Of a stretch of 12,041 nt of DNA, positions 1-7,239 are shown piece by piece. Numbering within the stretch: the first letter of the stretch is position 1; the number at the start of each line of letters is the position of its first letter. This DNA comes from CAIXDB01 sp038327915. Lineage in GTDB: Bacteria > Patescibacteriota > Minisyncoccia > Phycocordibacterales > DATDWN01. Both the position numbers and the translations under genes were made by a program. Where the stretch lies: NCBI GenBank assembly GCA_038327915.1, contig JBBQLO010000022.1:1-12041 (forward strand), written 5' to 3'. The notes below the pieces were generated by a model. It searched no databases, was not told where the DNA came from, and worked only from the letters and a program-made list of their open reading frames with translations.

Positions 1-1
1 A

Positions 2-118
2 GAAAAACTAAGAGCAGAACATATGACACTCAATCCAAAAACTCTTCTCTCGAAGATTGAGAAAATGCGAAACAAGCTATATGATGTTCAAAGGAAACAC
101 GGAGGACCTCAGATTTAA
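2..118 (+). CDS. C-terminal end of an unidentified protein (partial)
   Basis: An open frame runs in from the left edge and stops at TAA 116-118, giving 38 residues. The visible part is basic and helical. Its stretch AEHMTLNPKTLLSKIEKMR has the look of a Fis-like or other helix-turn-helix tail (short helix, turn with N-P-K-T-L, second helix), but that is only a resemblance. It converges on the minus-strand membrane-protein gene ending at 169, with no clear terminator between them. It was chosen over the other two frames because it stays open to the edge and has a sensible amino-acid composition. No function is assigned. Confidence 0.5.
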   Translation, partial: EKLRAEHMTLNPKTLLSKIEKMRNKLYDVQRKHGGPQI

Positions 119-168
119 CAGAAAACTATTCAGGAGAGTTGTGTAACAGTTAATTATGGCCTATTGCG

Positions 169-468
169 TTAATCCTCATTTCTTCCTTTTTCTTTTGATT
201 CCCCCCTCTCTTTTGATTTTTTCTTACTTTTCCATGAAGAACTTCCAAAAGAAAAGGGAAGAAAAGAAGGAAGAGAGAAAGAATTTCTAAGAGACCTAAC
301 TTGATCAACAATGCCCTCTCCTTCTTCTTTTACTTTTGTCGACAGACTTTTGATATCACGCAGAATACGAATAATATATAATGCGATAATAGAAAAACCA
401 ATACCCAAAAGTGCTACCACCACAGTTGTCACTACAAAAAAAATGTCTGATTTAAGTATGTCGTGCAT
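169..468 (-). CDS. Small one-helix membrane protein, function unknown
   Basis: A 99-aa protein. Residues about 9-34 form a strongly hydrophobic helix with few charges. A charged, likely helical stretch (35-62) follows, then a Ser/Pro/Phe segment and a very basic and acidic tail (79-99) rich in Lys, Glu, Ser and Arg. The likely topology is one membrane anchor with a cytoplasmic polar tail. Small proteins of this build are common in Patescibacteria, but no family is recognised. No SD is visible before the ATG, and the upstream DNA is almost pure A/T. The gene lies 173 nt downstream of the mannoside operon on the same strand. With no obvious terminator between them, it could be read through from the operon or have its own promoter. 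Confidence 0.6.
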   Translation of the reverse strand: MHDILKSDIFFVVTTVVVALLGIGFSIIALYIIRILRDIKSLSTKVKEEGEGIVDQVRSLRNSFSLPSFLPFSFGSSSWKSKKKSKERGESKEKGRNED

Positions 469-530
469 AAAATAATAATATACTATTGTAGTTTTTTTTC
501 CAACTATTTTTTAAGAATCGTTAAGTAAAA

Positions 531-722
531 ATGAACAAACTTGATCAAGCTCTACAGGCACTAATTGCATTTAACCAAGCAATGCCCGACAGGCTTTCAG
601 ATAAAGAAATTGCGGTCGTTTTGGAAAGGTTAGGCTCAATCTCAAACTCCAAGAGCCTTCAAAATATTCTTCAGTTTTGCTCCAGCTACATTGACGACCG
701 AATCCCCCCCACCATAATATAA
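531..722 (+). CDS. Doubtful small ORF, convergent overlap with GH130 gene
   Basis: A 63-codon frame starts with ATG in the gap between the GH130 operon and the small membrane-protein gene, and overlaps the 3' end of the 666-aa GH130 gene by 81 nt in antisense. The first 37 or so residues, which lie in otherwise non-coding DNA, look protein-like: an amphipathic helical stretch including MNKLDQALQALIAFNQAMPD and then DKEIAVVLERLG. The rest is shadow coding of the GH130 gene. No SD or promoter is clear. It could be a real small gene, a decayed gene cut by the GH130 end, or chance. Confidence 0.2.
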   Translation: MNKLDQALQALIAFNQAMPDRLSDKEIAVVLERLGSISNSKSLQNILQFCSSYIDDRIPPTII

Positions 723-2642
723 GTAGACCATTCCTTTCTCTGTGACTGCTCCACACGGGAAGACTACTTTATTTACCTGTCCTTGAATTTCATATAGTTC
801 TTCTGGCTCGAAAATATAGTCTGTTGTCCGTGAGATAACTTGTGTTGGATTCTTGAGATCAAGAAGGGCCGCCCCGACTCGGTAGGTACCGTCATCAGAA
901 ATACCGTGGTAAATAAGCAACCAACCCTTTTTAGTTTTTATTGGAGGTGGGCCAAGACCCACTTTTTGCGAGTCCCACATGCCAGGACGAGGCAAGAGAA
1001 TAGGAATATTTTTAAAACAACTTCGTTCAGGAAATGTAGGCGAGGATCCCCAATCTCCACAGATGACATGATTCACACGATGAAAAAGAAAAAAACTGTT
1101 TCTGCCTTTTTGTTTTATTTTTTCTGGTAACACGCAAGCATCTTTATCGTCCATTGAATCACTCGTATTTGTTACCATAATCGCCTTGTTCCAGTTCCAA
1201 TCTTTTGTTATTTTTTTTGTAATTTTATCCACGACACCTTTCAACAAAAAATCTTTTTCAGAAATAGAAATCATCGCAGCATCCGGAGGATTGACTCCAT
1301 TGTAAGCGGTGTAGTAAATATATATTTGTTTATCAATTTGAACTATTCTCGGATCTTCGCACCCTGAATTTCCGCCCGGAATTTTCTTTATTTCAAAATC
1401 TTCTTTTGGAATATATATTGGATCTTCAGCTCTATAATCTATATGTATACCGTCCCGGCTTTCTGCATATCCAATAACTGACGTGTTGTCCTCACTCATT
1501 GCTCGATATAGTATGTATGTGGTCTCCCCTATACGGAGTGCCGCGGGATTAAAAACGGCCTTGGATTCCCATGTGTTTTTTACCCGAGGTACCAAAATAG
1601 GTTTTTTCGATAGCCTCATAAAAGCAGCGCTCTGCTCCAGCCCTAGGCGTTGCCTAGGGCTGGGTACAACAAACTTCATTGATGTAAGAAGACCTGAGAG
1701 AGAAACAGTGGCAACTGCACAGGTAGTATCTGTCGCACCGTAATATACAGAAAGAGTATCGCCCTTGATTAAAGCCCCGCTCGGAAAAATAATATTGGGC
1801 TGCTGTCCGTATTTTTCATATGATTCTTCGGGAACGAGGAGTGGAGTGTTTGTCATACTTATTACTTTTTTGGGATTTTTGAGGTCCAAGAGTACCGCTT
1901 CAATGGCAAACACTCTGTCTGGAGCGGCATGACGTTTAATTCTACACGACAGAAACAACCAACCTTCTTTTGTTTTCAGTGGTCCGCTACCAATTTCAAT
2001 GCGGTCAGCATCATTACCTCTGATGAAAATATGATCATCTAGTTTTTCATACCATTTCTTCCAATATGTCTCATCCCACATGTCTTCTATTTTATTAAAT
2101 GTTGCAAGTGTAATATGTGAAGGGAGAATATCCGAATTTACAGTAAGCATCGCAACATACTTACCACCTATTTTTTCAGGAAAAAGTGACATCGCTTTCG
2201 CGTTAAAAGGCGTAACCAAATGTCTCTCTGAAATTGTCTTCATGTCTTTACTTATCGCAAGACCAACTTTTATTCCGCCCGGCGTATTCAATGGATACGC
2301 AGAAAGCGCAGTGTAGAAAATAAAATACCTGCCATCTATTTTTGTCACCCGAGGATCTTCACACCCATACCGCTCCCAACTTTCCTCTGGCGCAATAAAC
2401 TGTTCACGCCCTCCTACCGTGTATCCACCATTTTTTTCCTGAGAGATTTCTGCCTTACCAATACTGGACATCGAAAAATGTCCCCCTTCAAATGCTTCTG
2501 GCTCTGACTGTGCCCGATACAAAATAATCGTTTTTCCACCATGCCTTATTGGATTTGGGTTGAATGTTGCATACGATTCAAATGAATCGTTATGATCTGG
2601 AGAAAGTATTGGGTTATGTGGTGAGCGTGTGACGGTGAACAT
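642..2642 (-). CDS. Tandem two-domain GH130 beta-mannoside phosphorylase-like protein
   Basis: This 666-aa protein holds two GH130 five-bladed propellers in a row (about 1-325 and 340-666), whereas family members usually have one of about 300-350 aa. Both carry the family CEDPR motif (94-98 and 428-432) and the FPEK/LPEK element. Only domain 2 has the full phosphate-side signature: the GPPPIKTKKGWLLIYHG segment with His579, followed by the YRVGAALLDL and YYGGGD elements. Domain 1 reads WLFLSCRIKRH where the Tyr-His-Gly should be, so it may not be a phosphorylase. Known GH130 enzymes cleave beta-mannosides with phosphate to give alpha-mannose-1-phosphate; the linkage here cannot be read from sequence. 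No signal peptide, so cytoplasmic. It is the last gene of the operon, 12 nt after the previous stop and without an SD. The domain linker (about 326-340) is encoded by a perfect hairpin. Confidence 0.92.
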   Translation of the reverse strand: MFTVTRSPHNPILSPDHNDSFESYATFNPNPIRHGGKTIILYRAQSEPEAFEGGHFSMSSIGKAEISQEKNGGYTVGGREQFIAPEESWERYGCEDPRVTKIDGRYFIFYTALSAYPLNTPGGIKVGLAISKDMKTISERHLVTPFNAKAMSLFPEKIGGKYVAMLTVNSDILPSHITLATFNKIEDMWDETYWKKWYEKLDDHIFIRGNDADRIEIGSGPLKTKEGWLFLSCRIKRHAAPDRVFAIEAVLLDLKNPKKVISMTNTPLLVPEESYEKYGQQPNIIFPSGALIKGDTLSVYYGATDTTCAVATVSLSGLLTSMKFVVPSPRQRLGLEQSAAFMRLSKKPILVPRVKNTWESKAVFNPAALRIGETTYILYRAMSEDNTSVIGYAESRDGIHIDYRAEDPIYIPKEDFEIKKIPGGNSGCEDPRIVQIDKQIYIYYTAYNGVNPPDAAMISISEKDFLLKGVVDKITKKITKDWNWNKAIMVTNTSDSMDDKDACVLPEKIKQKGRNSFFLFHRVNHVICGDWGSSPTFPERSCFKNIPILLPRPGMWDSQKVGLGPPPIKTKKGWLLIYHGISDDGTYRVGAALLDLKNPTQVISRTTDYIFEPEELYEIQGQVNKVVFPCGAVTEKGMVYLYYGGGDSVVNVAGAKLKNILKALGV
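1637..1663. repeat. Perfect 12-bp inverted repeat in the GH130 linker
   Basis: Arms CCAGCCCTAGGC (1637-1648) and GCCTAGGGCTGG (1652-1663) are perfectly complementary around a 3-nt loop GTT. The element is much more GC-rich than its surroundings. It is read in frame through the linker between the two GH130 domains, around residues 326-336. Next to it lies a smaller palindrome-like stretch, AGCAGCGCTCTGCT (1623-1636), with 5-bp arms. No second copy was noticed in the window. Confidence 0.85.
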
Positions 2643-2654
2643 AATAATGTGTAA

Positions 2655-3689
2655 TTAGTGAGGCAAAAGTGATTGTATTTTCTCGGCATCTAGATCATAT
2701 ATGCGGACAAATGAATCATCAACATGGGCATACGAAATTCCCTTGCCGAGTTCTGTTTCAACAAATTGACTTGCAAAAGTAATGGTACGAGCTTTACTGT
2801 CGCGAATTAGAGGTTCTTCGGAAACCCACTCAATTTTTCCTTCTTCAAAATCATAGATAAAAAGTCCGATAGAAAACGTCCCATGCAAGGTTTTTCCATC
2901 TACTTTTTTATTTGCTTCACGCCCATTAATTATGCCGAGCATCTTCCTTTCGCCAAGATCAATAAAACTTTTTGGTAAAAAAGGTCCTGGCGAAGCATGA
3001 CCAGCAATCCATGAAATATCATGTTCTTTTGGATGAAAGACAAATTTTCCGAATTCCCAGTCCTTACCCATATTTCTTGCTATAGCGATCCTGACAACAG
3101 AATAACTCACATGATTTTCTTGCTTACTCCATTCAATAAGATTGTATCGAAACCCTTTCTTATTAAGTGGTGCGATCGATAATTCTTTTGCGCCGTCTCC
3201 ATTTTTGTCGGTCACAAGAACCGGCTCAGTCATTTCAAAAGAGTGTAGATCTTTTCCAACAGCATGACCCAAATAGATACTATTTTTTTTTCTTTCAGGA
3301 TGTACAAAAGGCAGCGTAAAATAAAGATGTATTAATTGCGAATCTTCTTCAAAAAAAATGTCCGGGTCTTCGAGACCGAGATAATCAACAAATCCCTCTT
3401 GATTTTTTAATTTTTCAATTACTTCAGTTTCATTTTTTATGTTTAGTATTTCTCCAATTACAAAATGTCCAGGCAAATCTGCCTTCAACGTATGTAATTC
3501 ACTCCTATCAGTGAACCCACTAATTGCAACGTCACCATCTCGACGTGTAATACAACGAATAACTCCTCCGACATAATCAGTAGTCGGATTTAAAGCAACA
3601 GCCATGACATGTTTAAAGTTTTCATTCGCTTCCACAGCCCTACCTTCATGTTCAAAATAATTTTTTTGTTTTTTTATTGCGTTTATCAT
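2655..3689 (-). CDS. Divergent GH130-like single-propeller protein
   Basis: A 344-aa protein with the length and beta-rich pattern of one GH130/GH43-type propeller. GLEDPDIFF (residues 105-113) matches the family EDPR block, but Arg is replaced by Asp (EDPD, 107-110). A second recognisable block is WIAGHASPGPFLPK (227-240). The Tyr-His-Gly phosphate-side signature is not visible. It may be a hydrolase-type or non-catalytic GH130 relative, or an as yet undescribed branch. There is no signal peptide. Its ATG overlaps the stop of the upstream 646-aa gene as ATGA, and the 666-aa gene follows after 12 nt, so it is co-transcribed and probably translationally coupled. Family membership is fairly sure; activity is not. 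Confidence 0.75.
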   Translation of the reverse strand: MINAIKKQKNYFEHEGRAVEANENFKHVMAVALNPTTDYVGGVIRCITRRDGDVAISGFTDRSELHTLKADLPGHFVIGEILNIKNETEVIEKLKNQEGFVDYLGLEDPDIFFEEDSQLIHLYFTLPFVHPERKKNSIYLGHAVGKDLHSFEMTEPVLVTDKNGDGAKELSIAPLNKKGFRYNLIEWSKQENHVSYSVVRIAIARNMGKDWEFGKFVFHPKEHDISWIAGHASPGPFLPKSFIDLGERKMLGIINGREANKKVDGKTLHGTFSIGLFIYDFEEGKIEWVSEEPLIRDSKARTITFASQFVETELGKGISYAHVDDSFVRIYDLDAEKIQSLLPH

Positions 3690-5626
3690 AATTTCTCATG
3701 TGTATTTTTCAATGTATACGATTCGGTACTACCCGTCTTTACATACTCCAAAAATTCTTTGAGCGGCGCTGTTGCGACACACACCACTTTGTCTCCCCCA
3801 CCATAATAAATGTACAAATCTTCTCCACGAATAACTGCTCCGGAGACATAGACGACACCTGGCTTGCCATCATTTTCGTAGTTCATGTCTGGAGAAAGAA
3901 TTGGGTGTGCAGTACGATACAAAATTTTTGTTGGATCATGAGAATCAAGAATCATTGCTCCGAGTTTGTATTTATGCGGATCACGTTTGTCCATAGCATG
4001 ATAAAAAAGAAGCCAGCCTGCTTTCGTCCGAAGAGGTGGAGGTCCAGCTCCCCTCATCCAATTATCCCAGAAACCTTCACGTCCCCCTTTTGGATTTTGA
4101 CTTTGTATATATGTCGTACCGACAAAATTGTCCAAACTATCAACATATTCAACTAAAATTTCTGGAGCAATACTGTGGAGTATGGCATACTTACCTTGTA
4201 TTTTTTCAGGAAACAATACCCAGTTTTTATTAACCTGATCAGGTGCAGAAATAAGCACGGGGGCTTTCCATTTCCATTTCCCCGATAGAAAATCATTAAC
4301 AGAAATAGAAGTAAGTGCAATACGAACGGAATTCCACCCTTCAAATGCGACATACGTCATATATAATCGCCTACCAATGCGCACCACTCTCGGATCTTCT
4401 GCTCCACCCCACCCACCACCAGACGGATGTGCTACTAAGTCATAAACAGGAAGACCGGCATGAGCTTCTCCCACGGGAAGTCCAAAGCCACGAGAAGGTT
4501 CGTATACAGGAAAAGGAGAACGAACATCAAAATGAATACCGTCACCACTGCGTGCATAACCCACACGAGAGATACCATCGTGCCCCATAGCACGGTATAA
4601 AAGATGCACCGCTCCAGTATCGTCTATAAAAGCTGCTGGATTAAAAACAGCTTCATTCTCCCAAGTATGTGTCTCGCTTCTGCGCGGAGAAATAATCGGA
4701 TTTTTAAAAGATCTGGTAAAAATATGATGGGTGGGGGTAGGAAGTGTCGCGCCAAATGTTTCGATTGATTCGACAAAAATAGTGTCTACTCCATTGTACC
4801 AATACAGTCGTACTGTATTTTTAAAACAAATCATGCCCAACGATCGAAAACCAGAAGAAGGTATAAAATGTGTGGAAAAAACTTCTTGGAACAATGGGTC
4901 TGGCGAACGCCATAAAACTTTTTGTGGATGTCGGCGATCAAGCAGTAATACTCCGGCCTGTACAAGAATCTCTCCGTCTCGTCTCACTGATGCGTCATAT
5001 GAAAGCAGTATCCCCGATGATACATGCGCACCGTCAATAAGTTTCATCTCATCCATATCAAAGTGAGAAGCACGGGATGTAGCAAGTAATACATTCCTTT
5101 TTGGAATATATCCAAATCGTGGTGAAAGAGAACTACGAAGAAAAAGACCATCTCTGTATGAGACGTACCTATCAAGTTCGGGATCGTACATTAGTACTGT
5201 TTTTCTATTATCTACTTGTCCTTCTATTTTTTCTTCTGTTTTAACTTTCCACTCGTACAAATCCTTTGAGTGTGCCATAATATTCATTTTTAAAGTTTTT
5301 GTCTGCTTTTTTTCTTTAGACAATTCTATCCGAACATACGTCAGAACATAACCCTGCGGGATCATTGAAAAAGAAAAACCACTGCATGAGGACATCTCTT
5401 CATTTTTTCCGTCTTTACAAATAAGATTAACCGGATGAGGATCTTCTACAAAATGAAAACCGTCATCACCCCATTTATATTTGATACAATATTTGAGTCC
5501 TCCTGAACCTTTTGATTCCTTACGGGAAGTCATCATGCCCACAATTCTCATACTCTCTTTTTCCAGTGAAAAAATACAAAGCGGAGTACTAGACACGTCT
5601 GTAAGTGTTGGTACAATTTTTTTCAT
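3686..5626 (-). CDS. Two-domain GH130 protein with degenerate N-terminal propeller
   Basis: This 646-aa protein has a recognisable GH130 phosphorylase domain at about 300-625. It shows NPIISP (309-314), AVFNPAA (326-332), AEDPR (409-413), LFPEK (471-475), the GPPPLRTKAGWLLFYHA segment with Lys535 and His543, YKLGAMILD (553-561) and IYYGGGD (606-612). Residues 1-290 appear to be a second, eroded propeller. The segment AGVLLLDRRHPQKVLWRSPD (224-243) fits the family's last-blade pattern, but no EDPR or Tyr-His block is present. The N-terminal half may be structural or bind carbohydrate. No signal peptide. The ATG directly abuts the TAG of the cupin isomerase gene, and the stop overlaps the next gene by 4 nt. 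Predicted role: phosphorolysis, or the reverse synthesis, of beta-mannosides via mannose-1-phosphate. Confidence 0.9.
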   Translation of the reverse strand: MKKIVPTLTDVSSTPLCIFSLEKESMRIVGMMTSRKESKGSGGLKYCIKYKWGDDGFHFVEDPHPVNLICKDGKNEEMSSCSGFSFSMIPQGYVLTYVRIELSKEKKQTKTLKMNIMAHSKDLYEWKVKTEEKIEGQVDNRKTVLMYDPELDRYVSYRDGLFLRSSLSPRFGYIPKRNVLLATSRASHFDMDEMKLIDGAHVSSGILLSYDASVRRDGEILVQAGVLLLDRRHPQKVLWRSPDPLFQEVFSTHFIPSSGFRSLGMICFKNTVRLYWYNGVDTIFVESIETFGATLPTPTHHIFTRSFKNPIISPRRSETHTWENEAVFNPAAFIDDTGAVHLLYRAMGHDGISRVGYARSGDGIHFDVRSPFPVYEPSRGFGLPVGEAHAGLPVYDLVAHPSGGGWGGAEDPRVVRIGRRLYMTYVAFEGWNSVRIALTSISVNDFLSGKWKWKAPVLISAPDQVNKNWVLFPEKIQGKYAILHSIAPEILVEYVDSLDNFVGTTYIQSQNPKGGREGFWDNWMRGAGPPPLRTKAGWLLFYHAMDKRDPHKYKLGAMILDSHDPTKILYRTAHPILSPDMNYENDGKPGVVYVSGAVIRGEDLYIYYGGGDKVVCVATAPLKEFLEYVKTGSTESYTLKNTHEKL

Positions 5627-5980
5627 CTAGGTTCTATTATATTTATCTTCCACACGAACAATATCTTTTTCATCAAAGTTTCCTGTTGAAATTTCCAAGA
5701 CTACAACATCATCTACACGTGCAAAAATCCTATGCAACGTTTCCGGAGGAATAGTAAACTCATCTCCAATTTTTGGATGGCACACAGTTTCACCGACAAT
5801 TACTTCCGGATTACCCGAAATAATTTTCCAAAATTCTTCTCGATTTTTGTGGTATTGCAGACTAAATTCTTCACCATGAGTAATATATAGAAATTTGACA
5901 GTCGATGGTTCATTATCGGTGAAACGAGTAAACGAGCCCCACGGTTTTTGTGTGCTAAAAACTTTCATATTTGCATACAT
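5627..5980 (-). CDS. Cupin-type mannose-6-phosphate isomerase-like protein
   Basis: A 117-aa single-cupin protein resembling the C-terminal isomerase domain of AlgA/ManC-type enzymes. Visible family signatures are KPWGSFTRF (12-20), the metal-site stretch SLQYHKNREEFW (40-51), IPPETLHRIFA (77-87) and the closing EISTGNFDEKDIVRVEDKY (96-114). Likely metal ligands are Gln42, His44, Glu49 and His83. Expected reaction: mannose-6-phosphate to and from fructose-6-phosphate. The guanylyltransferase domain present in bifunctional family members is absent. The gene starts 29 nt after the HAD gene and its TAG abuts the next ATG, so it sits between the mannose-phosphate enzyme and the GH130 genes. Met5 (ATGAAAGTT) is an alternative start, and no SD marks either one. 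Confidence 0.88.
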   Translation of the reverse strand: MYANMKVFSTQKPWGSFTRFTDNEPSTVKFLYITHGEEFSLQYHKNREEFWKIISGNPEVIVGETVCHPKIGDEFTIPPETLHRIFARVDDVVVLEISTGNFDEKDIVRVEDKYNRT

Positions 5981-6009
5981 TTTATCACATTCAAAGGTGA
6001 CACCCGCAA

Positions 6010-6789
6010 TTAAAGGTGTGCATAACTTTTCATAATACTGTTAATAATTTTTTGACTTTCGTCTGGTCCTGACACCTGGATACATTCCACCCCGGACTCT
6101 TTTGCTTTTTCATCGTTGCCACCAGGGTAAAGTGCGTCACCTAAAAAAATAATCTCACGTGTGCCTAGATGCAGCATTTCCTTTATTTTTTCAATAGCAT
6201 AGGCTTTGTTAATTCCTCTCTGAGTGATGTCAATCGTTGTCATTCCTCCGATAGCAATCTCAAATTCTGGAATAGTTTTTTGTAAAAATTCTATGATTTT
6301 TCTACGCTTTTTCTGATCAGGATCGAAAATAGATTTGATTTCAATAGGCGCATCTTGTCCGCAACCAGAAAAAGTAATCTGTGTGCTGCGATCTTCAAAA
6401 ATTGGTCCGTACGAAACGGGCAACATAATGCCGGAGAGCGAAATAGCATGATGTAATGCGTCAAGAATATTTTTCTTCTCGTCTCTTGTTAGTAAGATCT
6501 CATATATATTTTGCCACACACCATCAATATATCGATAGCATTTTGCACCACTCGTCGGAAACAAAAGCAGACGAGAAAGGACTTCATTGTCTCCCTGCAG
6601 TGCAAAAAGTATGTGAGAAAGAAATTGTTTCTGAAACTGAAACCAATCTCCGCCTGAAATAACAGCGAAATACTTATTTTTTAAATAACAACTGATGGTC
6701 AATGCCATACTTTCGCCAAGAGCGGATTTACTTTCTGCCAACGTGCCGTCCAAATCACACACAATAATCTGTACATCTTTCAGAATCAT
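6010..6789 (-). CDS. HAD-IIB phosphomannomutase-like phosphotransferase/phosphatase
   Basis: A 259-aa HAD-superfamily protein with a type IIB cap. Motif I is CDLDGTLAES with nucleophile Asp12 and acid/base Asp14. Motif II is VISGG (Ser45), motif III Lys195 in RGINKAYA, and motif IV LGDALYPGGND (Asp218, Asp226). The cap carries EDRSTQITFSGCGQ and GGMTTIDITQ, which correspond to the cap blocks of eukaryotic-type phosphomannomutases. By context it would convert mannose-1-phosphate from the GH130 enzymes into mannose-6-phosphate for the next gene product. By eye, the second cap arginine of human PMM2 (its R134) aligns with Gln145, and no clear match to R141 is seen. A sugar-phosphate phosphatase is therefore a real alternative. 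The ATG overlaps the DUF1003 stop (ATGA). Confidence 0.85.
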   Translation of the reverse strand: MILKDVQIIVCDLDGTLAESKSALGESMALTISCYLKNKYFAVISGGDWFQFQKQFLSHILFALQGDNEVLSRLLLFPTSGAKCYRYIDGVWQNIYEILLTRDEKKNILDALHHAISLSGIMLPVSYGPIFEDRSTQITFSGCGQDAPIEIKSIFDPDQKKRRKIIEFLQKTIPEFEIAIGGMTTIDITQRGINKAYAIEKIKEMLHLGTREIIFLGDALYPGGNDEKAKESGVECIQVSGPDESQKIINSIMKSYAHL

Positions 6790-7235
6790 TTCTGTTCTAG
6801 TTTAGTCAATATGTGCATTATCATATCATTTTGATTTTCTAAATGAGTCAAAATAGTTTCTATTTCCGTTTCAGCTTTAGTATTAACCTCGAAGTCCGCT
6901 TCGGCACGGGCTTCAGCATGACGACCCTGCAGGTTTTGACCAATCATGATAAGAGGCATGAGAAAAATCTGAATCATGTTAGAGATAAAAAGCCACAATA
7001 CAAATGATGGGTATGGATCAAATTTTAATGCCGACGGTGCGATGATATTCCACAACAACCACACGACTGTCCAGAAAAAAATAATAAGGAAAAACCCCAT
7101 TGTACCTACATGGTCTGTAATCCATATAGCAACTCGCTCCAAGCCACTGAGATGCTCTTTGTGCTCTACATTCACATTACGAAGCGGGGTTTGTAATTTC
7201 TTAATCTGTTCCAAAGAAAGTGGTGCGTGTGTCAT
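6786..7235 (-). CDS. DUF1003 two-helix membrane protein
   Basis: This 149-aa protein matches the DUF1003 family. Two hydrophobic helices (about 46-66 and 77-98) are separated by the hallmark FDPYPS loop (72-77). They are followed by IGQNLQGRHAEARAEADFEV and NTKAETEI (98-125), the conserved charged region, and a predicted coiled-coil tail. It should sit in the cytoplasmic membrane with a cytosolic helical tail; the molecular function of the family is not established. It is the first gene of the mannoside operon and its stop overlaps the HAD start (ATGA), so the two are coupled. The ATG lies only 6 nt after an extended -10 (TGATACAAT), suggesting a leaderless message. It has no obvious biochemical link to mannose metabolism. 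Confidence 0.88.
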   Translation of the reverse strand: MTHAPLSLEQIKKLQTPLRNVNVEHKEHLSGLERVAIWITDHVGTMGFFLIIFFWTVVWLLWNIIAPSALKFDPYPSFVLWLFISNMIQIFLMPLIMIGQNLQGRHAEARAEADFEVNTKAETEIETILTHLENQNDMIMHILTKLEQK

Positions 7236-7239
7236 GACT

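Noticed and set aside
840..1130. 96-codon plus-strand frame
   Set aside because: Lies wholly inside the GH130 666-aa gene in antisense; low-complexity, no family signal.
3698..4156. 152-codon plus-strand frame
   Set aside because: Antisense shadow of a well-supported GH130 domain; composition is not protein-like.
642..7235. Recoded UGA (Gracilibacteria-type code)
   Set aside because: UGA serves as the stop at ATGA junctions and at the GH130 end, and all genes translate cleanly with the standard stops.
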